From Limousia pullorum (GTDB taxonomy: Bacteria; Bacillota; Clostridia; Oscillospirales; Acutalibacteraceae), in assembly GCA_018714545.1 (NCBI GenBank), contig DVNG01000016.1:1-7745 (forward strand): 7,745 nucleotides of DNA. Direction: 5' to 3'. The position numbers were made by a program, and so were the translations under genes. The notes below the pieces were generated by a model. That model had not been told where the DNA came from and did not search any database. It saw only the letters and a program-made list of their open reading frames with translations. This document shows, piece by piece, positions 1 through 6,328 of the stretch. How positions within the stretch are numbered: position 1 is the first letter of the stretch; each line of letters begins with the position of its first letter.

Positions 1-117
1 TGCAAAGGTTTAGTTTGGAAATAAACATCGTTTCAAGGCGGGCGAGACTTTTGTTTCCGACCTGCAAAAGTAATTTTAGTAAATAAACGCTTACACAGGT
101 CGGGCGAAACCTTTTTC
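1..117. repeat. two diverged tandem 62-bp repeats, left edge
   Basis: Bases 1-52 and 63-114 align without gaps at an offset of 62, with about 65% identity by eye. The best conserved blocks are tgcaaa (1-6/63-68), aaataaac (19-26/81-88) and cgggcga (39-45/101-107, one mismatch in context). Bases 57-64 (ccgacctg) and 96-103 (caggtcgg) are a perfect 8-bp inverted repeat spanning the second unit. No start codon with a ribosome binding site and no plausible gene is seen on either strand here. The array probably continues left of the window. I do not recognise the family; it could be an intergenic repeat or a structured RNA. Confidence 0.55.
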
Positions 118-173
118 TAAGTCTTTAAAATGGCTCGCTCTCGGTAAAGTTTGACTTTTAAAATTATAAATTT

Positions 174-219
174 ACAGCCATGGTTTTATTTTTGAACCAT
201 GGCTGTTTCTTTATTTTTC
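174..219 (+). terminator. intrinsic terminator of a gene left of the window
   Basis: A perfect 12-bp stem, acagccatggtt (174-185) with aaccatggctgt (195-206), encloses a 9-nt loop and is followed by a T-rich tract to about 219. The tract lies on the plus-strand 3' side, so it should end a rightward transcript entering from the left. That gene must stop by base 86 in every frame. Confidence 0.85.
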
Positions 220-280
220 TTTTATAGAAAATACATCGTAGGGGGCGGATTGTGTTTTATTTTTATTGAACTATAAATCA

Positions 281-314
281 TTGCAAAAAATAACGGGCGG
301 TCAATTCCGCCCGT
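281..314 (-). terminator. intrinsic terminator of the glycolipid operon
   Basis: The 8-bp GC-rich stem acgggcgg (293-300) and ccgcccgt (307-314) has a 6-nt loop. Read on the minus strand it is followed by ttattttttgc. It lies 11 bp past the stop codon of the membrane-protein gene, the expected place to end the leftward operon. Confidence 0.88.
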
Positions 315-324
315 ATAACGTAAA

Positions 325-1473
325 TTATTCTTTTGTAAAAGATTTTTCTTCTTTGTTTTCTTCCCTATCTGTTTCATCATCATCGGAATCCAAATTATCA
401 AAGGAATCCTCTCCTGCGATAAGGTCGTCAAGAAGCTTGTTGCGTGTGGTAGTTTTTGTCATGTAGGCAAAAGGTGCGCCCACAAGTATTGAAAGATAGA
501 ATGTGATAATTCTCCAAATAAGTGTTGCGCTTTTGATTGTTGCAGGTGTAAAGAACAGTGCGAAAAGCACAGTGAAGCTAAACTCGGCAGCGCCGGAAGC
601 TCCCGGAATTGGAATCATACCGGAAATCAGAGTTACAAAAGCCTGACTGCATACCATATCGAAAGGTGAAGCCTGATTTAAACCGAAGCTTCTGTAGATG
701 CAGTAAGGAACCAAAAACATAGCTATAAGCTGAATCACTGTGAGTACAACAGCCATGATAACCAGTTTCGGCTTGGAAAAAATCATTCTGTTGCCGGAAT
801 GGAACTTGGCAAGCTGAGTTTCCAGGGATTTTTCCAATCTGTCCTTGTCTTTAATAAGCCTTATTTTACAAAGCAAAGAGGCAATTCCCCTTGTGGCTTT
901 TGCGGTAAGGTTTTTTGAAAAGGCAAGAAAGACAAATACAAGGGTGATAAAGGTTTGAGATATAAAGCCGATAGTCACAAGTGTGCTTAAAATCGGCGTG
1001 TCCATGTGTTCCTGAAAATAGCTGAACTTTAAAATTACCGCAATGACCGTCATAACAGTCATGGTTATCTGATAGACCAGAAATCTGTTCAGCAGTCGGG
1101 AGGAGGAATATCCCACGTCAACCTTGTGCTTAGACATGTAGTAAACCTGCATTGGCTGGCCGCCTGTTGAGGAAGGTGTTATACCCGACCAAAACAGACC
1201 AAGCAAAACAGTGCGGGCGGAATGGCGGATTTTAAACTGCTTGTACTCGTCGTGAATATAGAGATGAATAACAAGTACGTCAGCAAAAACGCTGGTACAG
1301 TAGCTTAAAAGTGCGGCGGCTATCCACCAGAGATTTATCTGCTGTGAGGAGGTTATAAGGTCGTAAAGACCCTGCTCGCTGTACAGAAAATAAAATATCA
1401 TCCACACGCACAAAGCCGCAACCAAGAGGTTTAGAATAAGTCTGCCAGAAATTTTAAATTTTTTATTTTTCAT
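325..1473 (-). CDS. UPF0104 / LPG-synthase-TM-type (YbhN-like) integral membrane protein
   Basis: This 382-residue polytopic membrane protein resembles the lysylphosphatidylglycerol synthase transmembrane family (UPF0104, YbhN/AglD type). Hydrophobic segments lie near residues 11-31, 48-70, 133-150, 163-186, 236-260, 273-287, 298-310 and 313-337. Two family-typical motifs are visible: GITPSSTGGQ at 97-106 and PIPGASGAAE at 288-297. The C-terminal aminoacyl-transferase domain of full MprF is absent, so lysyl-PG synthesis is not expected. Members of this class are proposed to flip or bind lipids, which is inference here. The last 35 residues (about 348-382) form a very acidic tail. Its ATG overlaps the stop of the upstream glucosyltransferase by 11 bp, so the two are probably translationally coupled, and the glycolipid made upstream is a plausible substrate. 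Family assignment is good; biochemical role is unknown. Confidence 0.87.
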   Translation of the reverse strand: MKNKKFKISGRLILNLLVAALCVWMIFYFLYSEQGLYDLITSSQQINLWWIAAALLSYCTSVFADVLVIHLYIHDEYKQFKIRHSARTVLLGLFWSGITPSSTGGQPMQVYYMSKHKVDVGYSSSRLLNRFLVYQITMTVMTVIAVILKFSYFQEHMDTPILSTLVTIGFISQTFITLVFVFLAFSKNLTAKATRGIASLLCKIRLIKDKDRLEKSLETQLAKFHSGNRMIFSKPKLVIMAVVLTVIQLIAMFLVPYCIYRSFGLNQASPFDMVCSQAFVTLISGMIPIPGASGAAEFSFTVLFALFFTPATIKSATLIWRIITFYLSILVGAPFAYMTKTTTRNKLLDDLIAGEDSFDNLDSDDDETDREENKEEKSFTKE

Positions 1474-2752
1474 CTTTGTTTACCGGTGCCTCCGTGTTCT
1501 TATTTTTGGCTATAAGGTCAAGCATAAGACCGTAGATGTGCTCTGCGGAGCGGTCTTTGAAATGCTTTTTGCAGTTTGCTTTCATCTGCTCAAGCTTTTC
1601 CGGATGGGCAAGCAGGTCGTGTATCTGCTGGGCGCCGTTTTTCCTGTCAAGGTTAATTGCAAGGTTGTGGCGCACAAGAAATTCTGCATTGTCCTTTTCC
1701 TGTCCCGGGTATGCGCTGAAGATTGCCAAAGGAAGTCCGGAAGCGAGGCTTTCTGAAACCGTAAGTCCGCCGGGCTTTGTTATAATAAGGTCGGCAACAG
1801 ACATGTAGTCCGCTACGTTGCTTATAAAGAAGAAAAGAGCGGTGGGTTTGGTTTTGTTTGTACTTCTTTTAAATTTGATTTTACTCAAAGAGAAATCATC
1901 CTTGAGCTGGTTTGTAAATTCCTTCATTTTCCTGAGTTTGCTTTCAGGAGAATATTTATCGTCGTCCTCAATTTCAAAGCTGTCCTCATTTCTGTTGACA
2001 AGCTTGTCAAAGGCGTCGTAAAGCTTTCTGTTTCTTCCGGTGATTACAATAATCTGGAACTCATCGTCTAACTGGATGAGGTTTTCGTAGATTTTAAGAA
2101 TATCGGTAACTCCGAAGCTTCCCGCCATAATCAAAACTATGGGGACTCCGTCCTTAAATTTCAAGCTTTCAAGAATTTCGTGTCTGTCTTTCTTTTTATA
2201 GAAAACAGAGTTTATCGGAATACCAAGAGAATGAATTTTTTCTCTTTCAACCCCGTAAACATTCATAAGCTCGTCTATCATATCGTCGTTTGCCACAACG
2301 TAGGCGGAAATGCCCTTGTTTATGTAGGTTTTGTGAGCTGCAAAGTCGGTGATAATACTGATTACCGGAACCGTAACGCTGCCTTCAACAACCAGAGCGG
2401 AAACCATCTCGCTTATAAATGCATGACAGCAGACAATTATATCAGGCTTGAAATCTAAAAACAAAGGCAAAAGCTTTTTGCTGAGCTGTTTGTTAAACTT
2501 GGTTACAAAAGCGTTTACCCAAGTGTCCTCGCCAGAGGATACGTACATTTTGCCATAGATAGTAGGCGCTTTGGTGGCCAGATATTGATATCCGTCGGAT
2601 ATTGTCTTGTTGTAAATATGGCCGCAGTACTCAATGGCGTCTACAATTTCCACTGTTGCATCCGGCTGTTTTTCCAGAATGATATTTTTAAGTGCTGCCG
2701 AAGCGGTTTTGTGTCCGCCGCCGGTGGAAGCACTGAGAATTAAAACTCTCAT
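1463..2752 (-). CDS. UgtP/MGDG-synthase-like glycolipid glycosyltransferase (GT28 family)
   Basis: This 429-residue cytosolic, membrane-associated glycosyltransferase probably transfers a hexose from a UDP-sugar to diacylglycerol, making the glycolipid that anchors lipoteichoic acid in many Bacillota. The N-terminal MGDG-synthase domain (about 1-175) carries GGGH at 11-14 and TDFAAH at 135-140. The C-terminal GT28 nucleotide-binding domain has MAGSFG at 209-214, TKPGGLT at 325-331, SES at 333-335 and PGQE at 349-352. Between ITGR (237-240) and the VADYMSVAD stretch (313-321) lies a charged insert, about residues 254-305, which looks longer than in typical relatives. The start is fixed by GGAGGG (2757-2762) four bases upstream of the ATG. 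It is first in a two-gene operon with the YbhN-like protein. Sugar number and acceptor cannot be read from sequence, so I give no gene symbol. Confidence 0.9.
   Translation of the reverse strand: MRVLILSASTGGGHKTASAALKNIILEKQPDATVEIVDAIEYCGHIYNKTISDGYQYLATKAPTIYGKMYVSSGEDTWVNAFVTKFNKQLSKKLLPLFLDFKPDIIVCCHAFISEMVSALVVEGSVTVPVISIITDFAAHKTYINKGISAYVVANDDMIDELMNVYGVEREKIHSLGIPINSVFYKKKDRHEILESLKFKDGVPIVLIMAGSFGVTDILKIYENLIQLDDEFQIIVITGRNRKLYDAFDKLVNRNEDSFEIEDDDKYSPESKLRKMKEFTNQLKDDFSLSKIKFKRSTNKTKPTALFFFISNVADYMSVADLIITKPGGLTVSESLASGLPLAIFSAYPGQEKDNAEFLVRHNLAINLDRKNGAQQIHDLLAHPEKLEQMKANCKKHFKDRSAEHIYGLMLDLIAKNKNTEAPVNKDEK
1489..1493 (-). promoter_or_regulatory. ribosome binding site inside the upstream gene
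   Basis: GGAGG on the minus strand lies 15 nt before the ATG of the YbhN-like gene and within the last codons of the glucosyltransferase gene. The spacing is longer than ideal, which fits partial dependence on translational coupling across the 11-bp overlap. Confidence 0.5.
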
Positions 2753-2802
2753 AATTCCCTCCGTAAAATTTCGCAGGCTAAAAAATAGCCGAAAGTGTTC
2801 AC
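2749..2802 (-). CDS. possible 17-residue leader peptide upstream of the glycosyltransferase
   Basis: A GTG-started frame encodes VNTFGYFLACEILRREL and stops at a TGA that overlaps the ATG of the glycosyltransferase (ATGA). A GGAG sits at 2810-2813 with a 7-nt spacer before the GTG. The frame crosses a small hairpin (ggcta/tagcc, 2776-2790) and contains the Shine-Dalgarno of the downstream gene. This is the geometry of a translationally coupled upstream ORF, but an open frame this short can arise by chance and I see no conservation evidence. Confidence 0.3.
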   Translation of the reverse strand: MNTFGYFLACEILRREL

Positions 2803-2834
2803 CTCATTACTCCAATTTCTGCAAACCCATAAAA

Positions 2835-2870
2835 TCTTTTTAACACTATTTCCCCTATAGATTAAAAAGA
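2835..2870 (-). promoter_or_regulatory. hairpin in the 5' leader of the glycolipid operon
   Basis: The arms tctttttaa (2835-2843) and ttaaaaaga (2862-2870) are perfect. Inside, ctat (2846-2849) and atag (2857-2860) pair, leaving a small internal loop. On the mRNA sense strand the apical loop reads AGGGGAA. The hairpin lies in the roughly 150-nt leader between the predicted start site and the coding region. The outer stem is AT-rich, so stability is modest. No known riboswitch class is recognised. Confidence 0.4.
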
Positions 2871-2908
2871 AACTATACGCTGATTTAATATTCTCTTAAG
2901 TTACCTAT

Positions 2909-2937
2909 ATTATAATAAATAAAGATAAGTTTTGCAA
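2909..2937 (-). promoter_or_regulatory. housekeeping-sigma promoter of the glycolipid operon
   Basis: On the minus strand, TTGCAA (2932-2937) and TATAAT (2909-2914) are separated by exactly 17 bases. The -10 is a perfect match and the -35 matches four of six. Transcription would begin near 2902, giving a leader of about 150 nt before the glycosyltransferase ATG. Confidence 0.7.
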
Positions 2938-2971
2938 TAGATATTATTTTTCCTTTTTATGCTTTCTAATA

Positions 2972-3054
2972 CATTAAAGGGTAAAAAATACATTTTAACA
3001 CAAAAAAATATGTTATTATTGTGCGGTAATGTAAAAGATATTTTTTACTTAATG
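2972..3054. repeat. nested imperfect inverted repeat in the divergent intergenic region
   Basis: Outer arms cattaa-aggg-taaaaaata (2972-2990) and tattttttacttaatg (3039-3054) pair except for a 3-nt bulge. Inside, tacatt (2989-2994, sharing two bases with the outer arm) can pair with aatgta (3028-3033), and cacaa (2999-3003) with ttgtg (3019-3023). The whole element is about 83 bp and AT-rich. It could be a cruciform-forming site, a small non-autonomous element or part of an untranslated RNA. AT-rich DNA gives such pairings by chance, though the long outer arms are less expected. Confidence 0.4.
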
Positions 3055-3148
3055 GGAAAGATTTCCGAAATAAAAGTTAATAACAAAATATTTGTAAACA
3101 ACATAGGTAAGTTTGTTAGTTATTACATCTGAATTTTTTGTGTTTCCA

Positions 3149-3178
3149 CTTTATTTTTCCTTTTAAATATTGTATGAT
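3149..3178 (+). promoter_or_regulatory. candidate promoter of the VanW-domain gene
   Basis: TATGAT at 3173-3178 is a good -10 box. The best -35 at suitable spacing is ctttat (3149-3154, 18-bp spacer), which is weak. A short hairpin (tcggta 3187-3192 / taccga 3200-3205) would lie at the very 5' end of the transcript, about 30 bases before the Shine-Dalgarno. Confidence 0.35.
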
Positions 3179-3228
3179 AGTAGCAATCGGTAAAAATCCT
3201 ACCGAATCAGGTTTCATAAAACATCCAA

Positions 3229-3233
3229 GGGGG
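3229..3233 (+). promoter_or_regulatory. ribosome binding site that selects a TTG start
   Basis: The run aaggggg ends 7 bases before TTG at 3241. The nearby ATG at 3236-3238 reads ATG-AGT-TGA and stops at once, and an in-frame stop at 3217-3219 excludes any earlier start. TTG is therefore the start of the VanW-domain gene. Confidence 0.75.
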
Positions 3234-3240
3234 TAATGAG

Positions 3241-5184
3241 TTGAAGAAAAATAATCCAAACGAAAACGAACAAAACAAACCGGTGAATGAGAATGCTCCT
3301 GCTGATGAAATGATAGATATAAATTCATGTTTGACAGAAGAGCTTGTTTCTGAAACCACACAGAATGGCGGCGATGAGCCTCTTCCAAACGACTATGACG
3401 ACTTTATCACAACAGACGAGCAGGCAGAGGACGAAGCTCAGTTTGCCTATGCAGACGAGGGAATACAGTTTGCAGACGAAGTTGAAATGCCTAAGGAAAG
3501 CACAAAGAAGAATGTTGTTATTGCGGGAGTATCCGCAGTCTGCGTTGTACTTGTAGCTGTTTTCTGTTTCCTTATTTTCAGCGGCACAATGGATTCTTTA
3601 TTTGTAACCGGCGGTAACGAGGAAATGATAAACGCAATTCCTGCCGAGGTAGAGAATTTGACCCTTGAGGGCGTAAGCGACAACTATGTTTTGGCTTCCG
3701 GTATTTTTGTAAACGGACAGAGCATCGGTAAAATGAAGGTTTCCGACGCAAGAAAGCTTTTGGAAAAATACGCAAAGGACAATCAGCCTGAGTTTACATA
3801 CACAATTAAGCTTGGCGAAAATACTTACGATATCCAGTCCGAGGGTCTGGAGCTTAACGCAAATATCGACAGCGTTTTGGCAACTGCTGCAAAGTACACA
3901 AAGGAAAATGGCGACGCCCTTCCAACAGATAAGAACGGCGAAATCCAGCAGATTGAATACACACTTCCTTTTGAGATTACAGAAAACGAAGTTTTGACAG
4001 AACAGCTTGACAAAGCATCTGAGGTTTTGAACACAGAGCCTGTAAATGCAGAGGTTGTAGGATTTAATCCGGGCGCAGATACAGAAGAAAAGTTCACAAT
4101 CGAGGGCGGCACAGACGGCCAGAACCTCAACTATGACTCAGCTGTTGAGGAAATGAACAAGCTTCTCTGGACACAGGAAGAAACAGGCGAGGTAGAGCCA
4201 AAGACCGACGCTGTTGAACCTGAAATCACAGCTGAAATGGCTACAGAGAACATGGTTCCGATTGCTACATTTTCAACTAATTCTACAAATACATACAACG
4301 CAAACCACAACATGGCTACAGCTCTTGCAGCCTGCAACGGTTCAATAATCAAGCCGGGTGAAACATGGTCCTTTAACGACTCAACAGGAAACAGTAACCT
4401 TGAGTCAAACGGATATGTTCCGGCAACAGTTATTGCAAACGGCGAGTACACCAGCGGCGTAGGCGGCGGACTTTGCCAGGCAAGCAGTACAATTTACAAT
4501 GCAGCACTTTTTGCAAACCTTGAAATTGTTGAGAGATACAACCACTATTGGGCATCACCTTACGTTTACTCAGGCTTTGACGCTACAATCGACTGGGGCA
4601 ACCTTGACCTTAAGCTCAAGAACAACACAGAGTATTCAGTATATCTCGAGTGCTATATGGAGGGCACAACCCTTACAGCTACATTCTACGGCTGGAAAGA
4701 CCCGTCATACGACGGAATAGTTACATATTCCTACAACTATGAGGGTCCAAGCGGTTACTACAACACAGCATCTTTCAGAATTTATATTAAAGACGGCGAG
4801 GAAATCAGAAGAGAAGAGCTCCCAAGCTCAACATACAGACTTGACGGTTCACACAGTGTATGGACAGCAGACAGCGGTACACTGGGCGGAATTCCGGGAG
4901 AGCCTGTACGTCCTTACGAGGTAGAAAAGGACCCTAACGATACAGGTTACTGGGCATCAGGTACGGACTCGGTCTCTAGTGACACAACCGAAGCCACAGA
5001 GGCTCCAACATCTCCTCCAACCACAGAGAAGCCAACCGAGCCTCCTACAACTGAAAAGCCAACTGAGCCTCCGACAACAGAAGCACCTACAACTGAAGCA
5101 CCAACCACAGAGGCTCCAACCACGGAAGCTCCGACAACACAGCCGCCGGCAAGCAGCGAAACACCATCAGAGGCTGCTGCCTAA
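3241..5184 (+). CDS. membrane-anchored VanW-domain protein with Thr/Pro repeat tail
   Basis: This 647-residue protein begins with an acidic cytoplasmic region (about 1-88) and a single membrane segment (about 91-114), with the remainder expected outside. Residues about 155-265 resemble the peptidoglycan-binding-like domain (PG_binding_4 type) usually found before VanW, and 270-310 may be a second copy. The VanW domain spans about 341-485, with PGETWSFN at 372-379, GGGLCQASSTIYNAAL at 408-423 and DLKLKNNTEY at 456-465. After a further domain-like stretch (about 486-575), residues 582-647 are Thr/Pro/Glu repeats with no LPXTG signal. VanW proteins are named after vancomycin clusters, but their biochemical role is not settled and most are not resistance genes. 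A cell-wall role is inferred from topology and domains. It is monocistronic, with its own promoter and terminator. Confidence 0.92.
   Translation: MKKNNPNENEQNKPVNENAPADEMIDINSCLTEELVSETTQNGGDEPLPNDYDDFITTDEQAEDEAQFAYADEGIQFADEVEMPKESTKKNVVIAGVSAVCVVLVAVFCFLIFSGTMDSLFVTGGNEEMINAIPAEVENLTLEGVSDNYVLASGIFVNGQSIGKMKVSDARKLLEKYAKDNQPEFTYTIKLGENTYDIQSEGLELNANIDSVLATAAKYTKENGDALPTDKNGEIQQIEYTLPFEITENEVLTEQLDKASEVLNTEPVNAEVVGFNPGADTEEKFTIEGGTDGQNLNYDSAVEEMNKLLWTQEETGEVEPKTDAVEPEITAEMATENMVPIATFSTNSTNTYNANHNMATALAACNGSIIKPGETWSFNDSTGNSNLESNGYVPATVIANGEYTSGVGGGLCQASSTIYNAALFANLEIVERYNHYWASPYVYSGFDATIDWGNLDLKLKNNTEYSVYLECYMEGTTLTATFYGWKDPSYDGIVTYSYNYEGPSGYYNTASFRIYIKDGEEIRREELPSSTYRLDGSHSVWTADSGTLGGIPGEPVRPYEVEKDPNDTGYWASGTDSVSSDTTEATEAPTSPPTTEKPTEPPTTEKPTEPPTTEAPTTEAPTTEAPTTEAPTTQPPASSETPSEAAA
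5020..5133 (+). repeat. coding tandem repeats: two 27-bp then four 15-bp units
   Basis: Residues 594-602 and 603-611 are both TTEKPTEPP (5020-5046, 5047-5073). Residues 612-631 are four copies of TTEAP (5074-5133). The copies use different synonymous codons, for example acc aca gag against aca act gaa, so the protein pattern is conserved more than the DNA. The tail resembles wall-spanning or mucin-like stalks and may be flexible or glycosylated; that is inference. Confidence 0.9.
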
Positions 5185-5224
5185 GATTTCAGGCGTTACA
5201 AGTATATTAAATAGTTTTAAACAG

Positions 5225-5255
5225 CAGGCAAGCCTTTTGGTTTGCCTGTTTTTTT
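5225..5255 (+). terminator. intrinsic terminator of the VanW-domain gene
   Basis: A 10-bp stem, caggcaagcc (5225-5234) with ggtttgcctg (5239-5248) and one G-U pair, has a TTTT loop and is followed by seven T residues. It lies 40 bp past the stop codon. Confidence 0.92.
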
Positions 5256-5280
5256 ACGCTTTTTCGGTAAAAAATATATT

Positions 5281-5289
5281 TGATATAAT
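5281..5289 (+). promoter_or_regulatory. upstream extended -10 promoter of the GumN-like gene
   Basis: TGATATAAT is a perfect -10 with the extended TGn element. The -35 region near 5261-5266 (ttttcg) is poor. Initiation near 5296 would place the inverted repeat at 5305-5325 in the transcript as a hairpin. Confidence 0.4.
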
Positions 5290-5304
5290 ACATTCGAATA
5301 TTTA

Positions 5305-5325
5305 ACAAAAATCATTGATTTTTGT
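5305..5325. promoter_or_regulatory. perfect 21-bp dyad over a -35 box: candidate operator
   Basis: The arms acaaaaatca (5305-5314) and tgatttttgt (5316-5325) are perfect inverted copies around one central base. The right half contains most of the -35 box (ttgatt, 5315-5320) of the GumN-gene promoter, a position where a bound dimeric regulator would block RNA polymerase. The regulator is unknown. Confidence 0.45.
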
Positions 5326-5342
5326 AAAACTTATGTTATAAT
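5315..5342 (+). promoter_or_regulatory. main promoter of the GumN-like lipoprotein gene
   Basis: TTGATT (5315-5320), a 16-bp spacer and TATAAT (5337-5342) preceded by TGT form a strong extended -10 promoter. The start would be near 5349, giving a leader of about 24 bases ending in GGAGG (5361-5365) seven bases before the ATG. Confidence 0.7.
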
Positions 5343-5372
5343 CATCAATATAACACAAAAGGAGGTCAACCC

Positions 5373-6311
5373 ATGAGGAAAAACAGAATTTTAGCCTTAA
5401 TTTTAACCTTAGTAATGGTTATATCCCTTACCGCATGTGGTTCATCAAAAACTTCCCAGATAGATCCGCTTATGTGGATTGTAAAAGACGGAGAGGGCGG
5501 CTGTCTTTATCTTATGGGAACCATACACGTGGGCGACGAGAGGATGGAAACTCTTCCTTTAAAGGTAACAAAAACAATGGACGCCTGCGACTATTTGGCG
5601 GTTGAGTTTGATATTTTGGAAACAGAAAATAATACCGCCGGACTTCTTGAAACTATGAAGTCCTTGATGTACACAGACGGAACCACCATAAAAGACCATA
5701 TTGACGGCGAGATTTACGAAGACGCTAAAAAGATTATGGAGGACAGCGGAATTTATAACTCCGCTTTGGATTACTATGTTCCCATAATGTGGCAGCAGTT
5801 TGTTTCTGAAGCCTTTATGCAGAAAACCGACCTCAAGGCAGAATACGGCGCAGACCGTGCCCTTATTGAATACGCCAACGAGAAAAATATTGAGGTTTTG
5901 GATATTGAGAGCATGGAGCTTCAAATGGATATGTTAAGGTCACTTTCTCCGGAAACTCAGGAGTATCTGCTGGGTGCTTCGGTGCTTACAACCGAGGATA
6001 TGTACAATAAAAGCTTAAACGCAATGTATGAAAGCTGGGTTGACGGAGACCGTGAAAAGCTGGAAACACTTGTTGCGGCGGATTCCGGACTTACAGAATC
6101 AGTGATGAATGACGAAGCCAAAGCCGCAATGGACGAGTACAACGAAAAAATGCTGACCATAAGAAATCAAAACATGGCGCTGGCGGCTGAAAGATATATA
6201 GACGGCGGAGCCACTGTATTGCTTGCAGTAGGAACCGCCCACATGTTCGGCGACGACGGAATTATAAGTCTTTTGGAAAGTAAAGGCTACACCGTTGAGG
6301 AATGGCAGTAA
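5373..6311 (+). CDS. TraB/GumN-family (Tiki-like) lipoprotein, putative metallopeptidase
   Basis: This 312-residue protein has a lipoprotein signal peptide with lipobox LTAC and lipidated Cys22. The mature part matches the TraB/PrgY/GumN superfamily, related to Tiki metalloproteases. It has the first GxxH motif (GTIH, 49-52), a conserved Glu in LAVEFD (Glu78), YGADRA (158-163), RNQNM (264-268) and the second GxxH (GTAH, 287-290, in a GTAHMFGD context). These histidines and the glutamate are the expected metal and catalytic residues, so the enzyme looks intact. Bacterial members are poorly characterised; a surface-exposed peptidase is inference. Length is normal for the family. The gene is monocistronic: strong promoter and GGAGG upstream, terminator 17 bp after the stop. 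Confidence 0.92.
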   Translation: MRKNRILALILTLVMVISLTACGSSKTSQIDPLMWIVKDGEGGCLYLMGTIHVGDERMETLPLKVTKTMDACDYLAVEFDILETENNTAGLLETMKSLMYTDGTTIKDHIDGEIYEDAKKIMEDSGIYNSALDYYVPIMWQQFVSEAFMQKTDLKAEYGADRALIEYANEKNIEVLDIESMELQMDMLRSLSPETQEYLLGASVLTTEDMYNKSLNAMYESWVDGDREKLETLVAADSGLTESVMNDEAKAAMDEYNEKMLTIRNQNMALAAERYIDGGATVLLAVGTAHMFGDDGIISLLESKGYTVEEWQ

Positions 6312-6328
6312 ATTAAAAGTATAAAATA
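6300..6328 (+). promoter_or_regulatory. tentative forespore-type promoter for spoVAD
   Basis: GAATG (6300-6304) fits the sigma-G -35 pattern GHATR. Seventeen bases later TAAAATA (6322-6328) partly fits the CATNNTA-type -10, keeping the final TA. Initiation would fall near 6334-6336, inside the left arm of the following hairpin. The match is weak; it is listed because spoVAD is a sigma-G gene in Bacillus and no better promoter is visible. Confidence 0.22.

Noticed and set aside
3..86. Open frame of 27 codons at the left edge as the end of an upstream gene
   Set aside because: It lies across the 62-bp repeats, shows no recognisable protein and could end anywhere left of the window; the other two plus frames stop at 13 and 24.
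1536..2021. Plus-strand open frames inside the glycosyltransferase gene
   Set aside because: They are antisense shadows of a well-supported gene, with no ribosome binding sites or family resemblance.
3236..3238. ATG as the start of the VanW-domain gene
   Set aside because: It reads ATG-AGT-TGA and terminates at once; the in-frame TTG at 3241 has proper spacing from the ribosome binding site.
3116..3388. Minus-strand open frame across the start of the VanW-domain gene
   Set aside because: It overlaps a clear coding region and promoter, has no good ribosome binding site and no recognisable domain.
3825..4451. Long antisense frames within the VanW-domain gene
   Set aside because: They follow from the codon bias of the sense gene; no initiation signals or protein family are seen.
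5020..5133. CRISPR-like array
   Set aside because: The repeats are in-frame codons for Thr/Pro/Glu motifs, with synonymous differences and no unique spacers.
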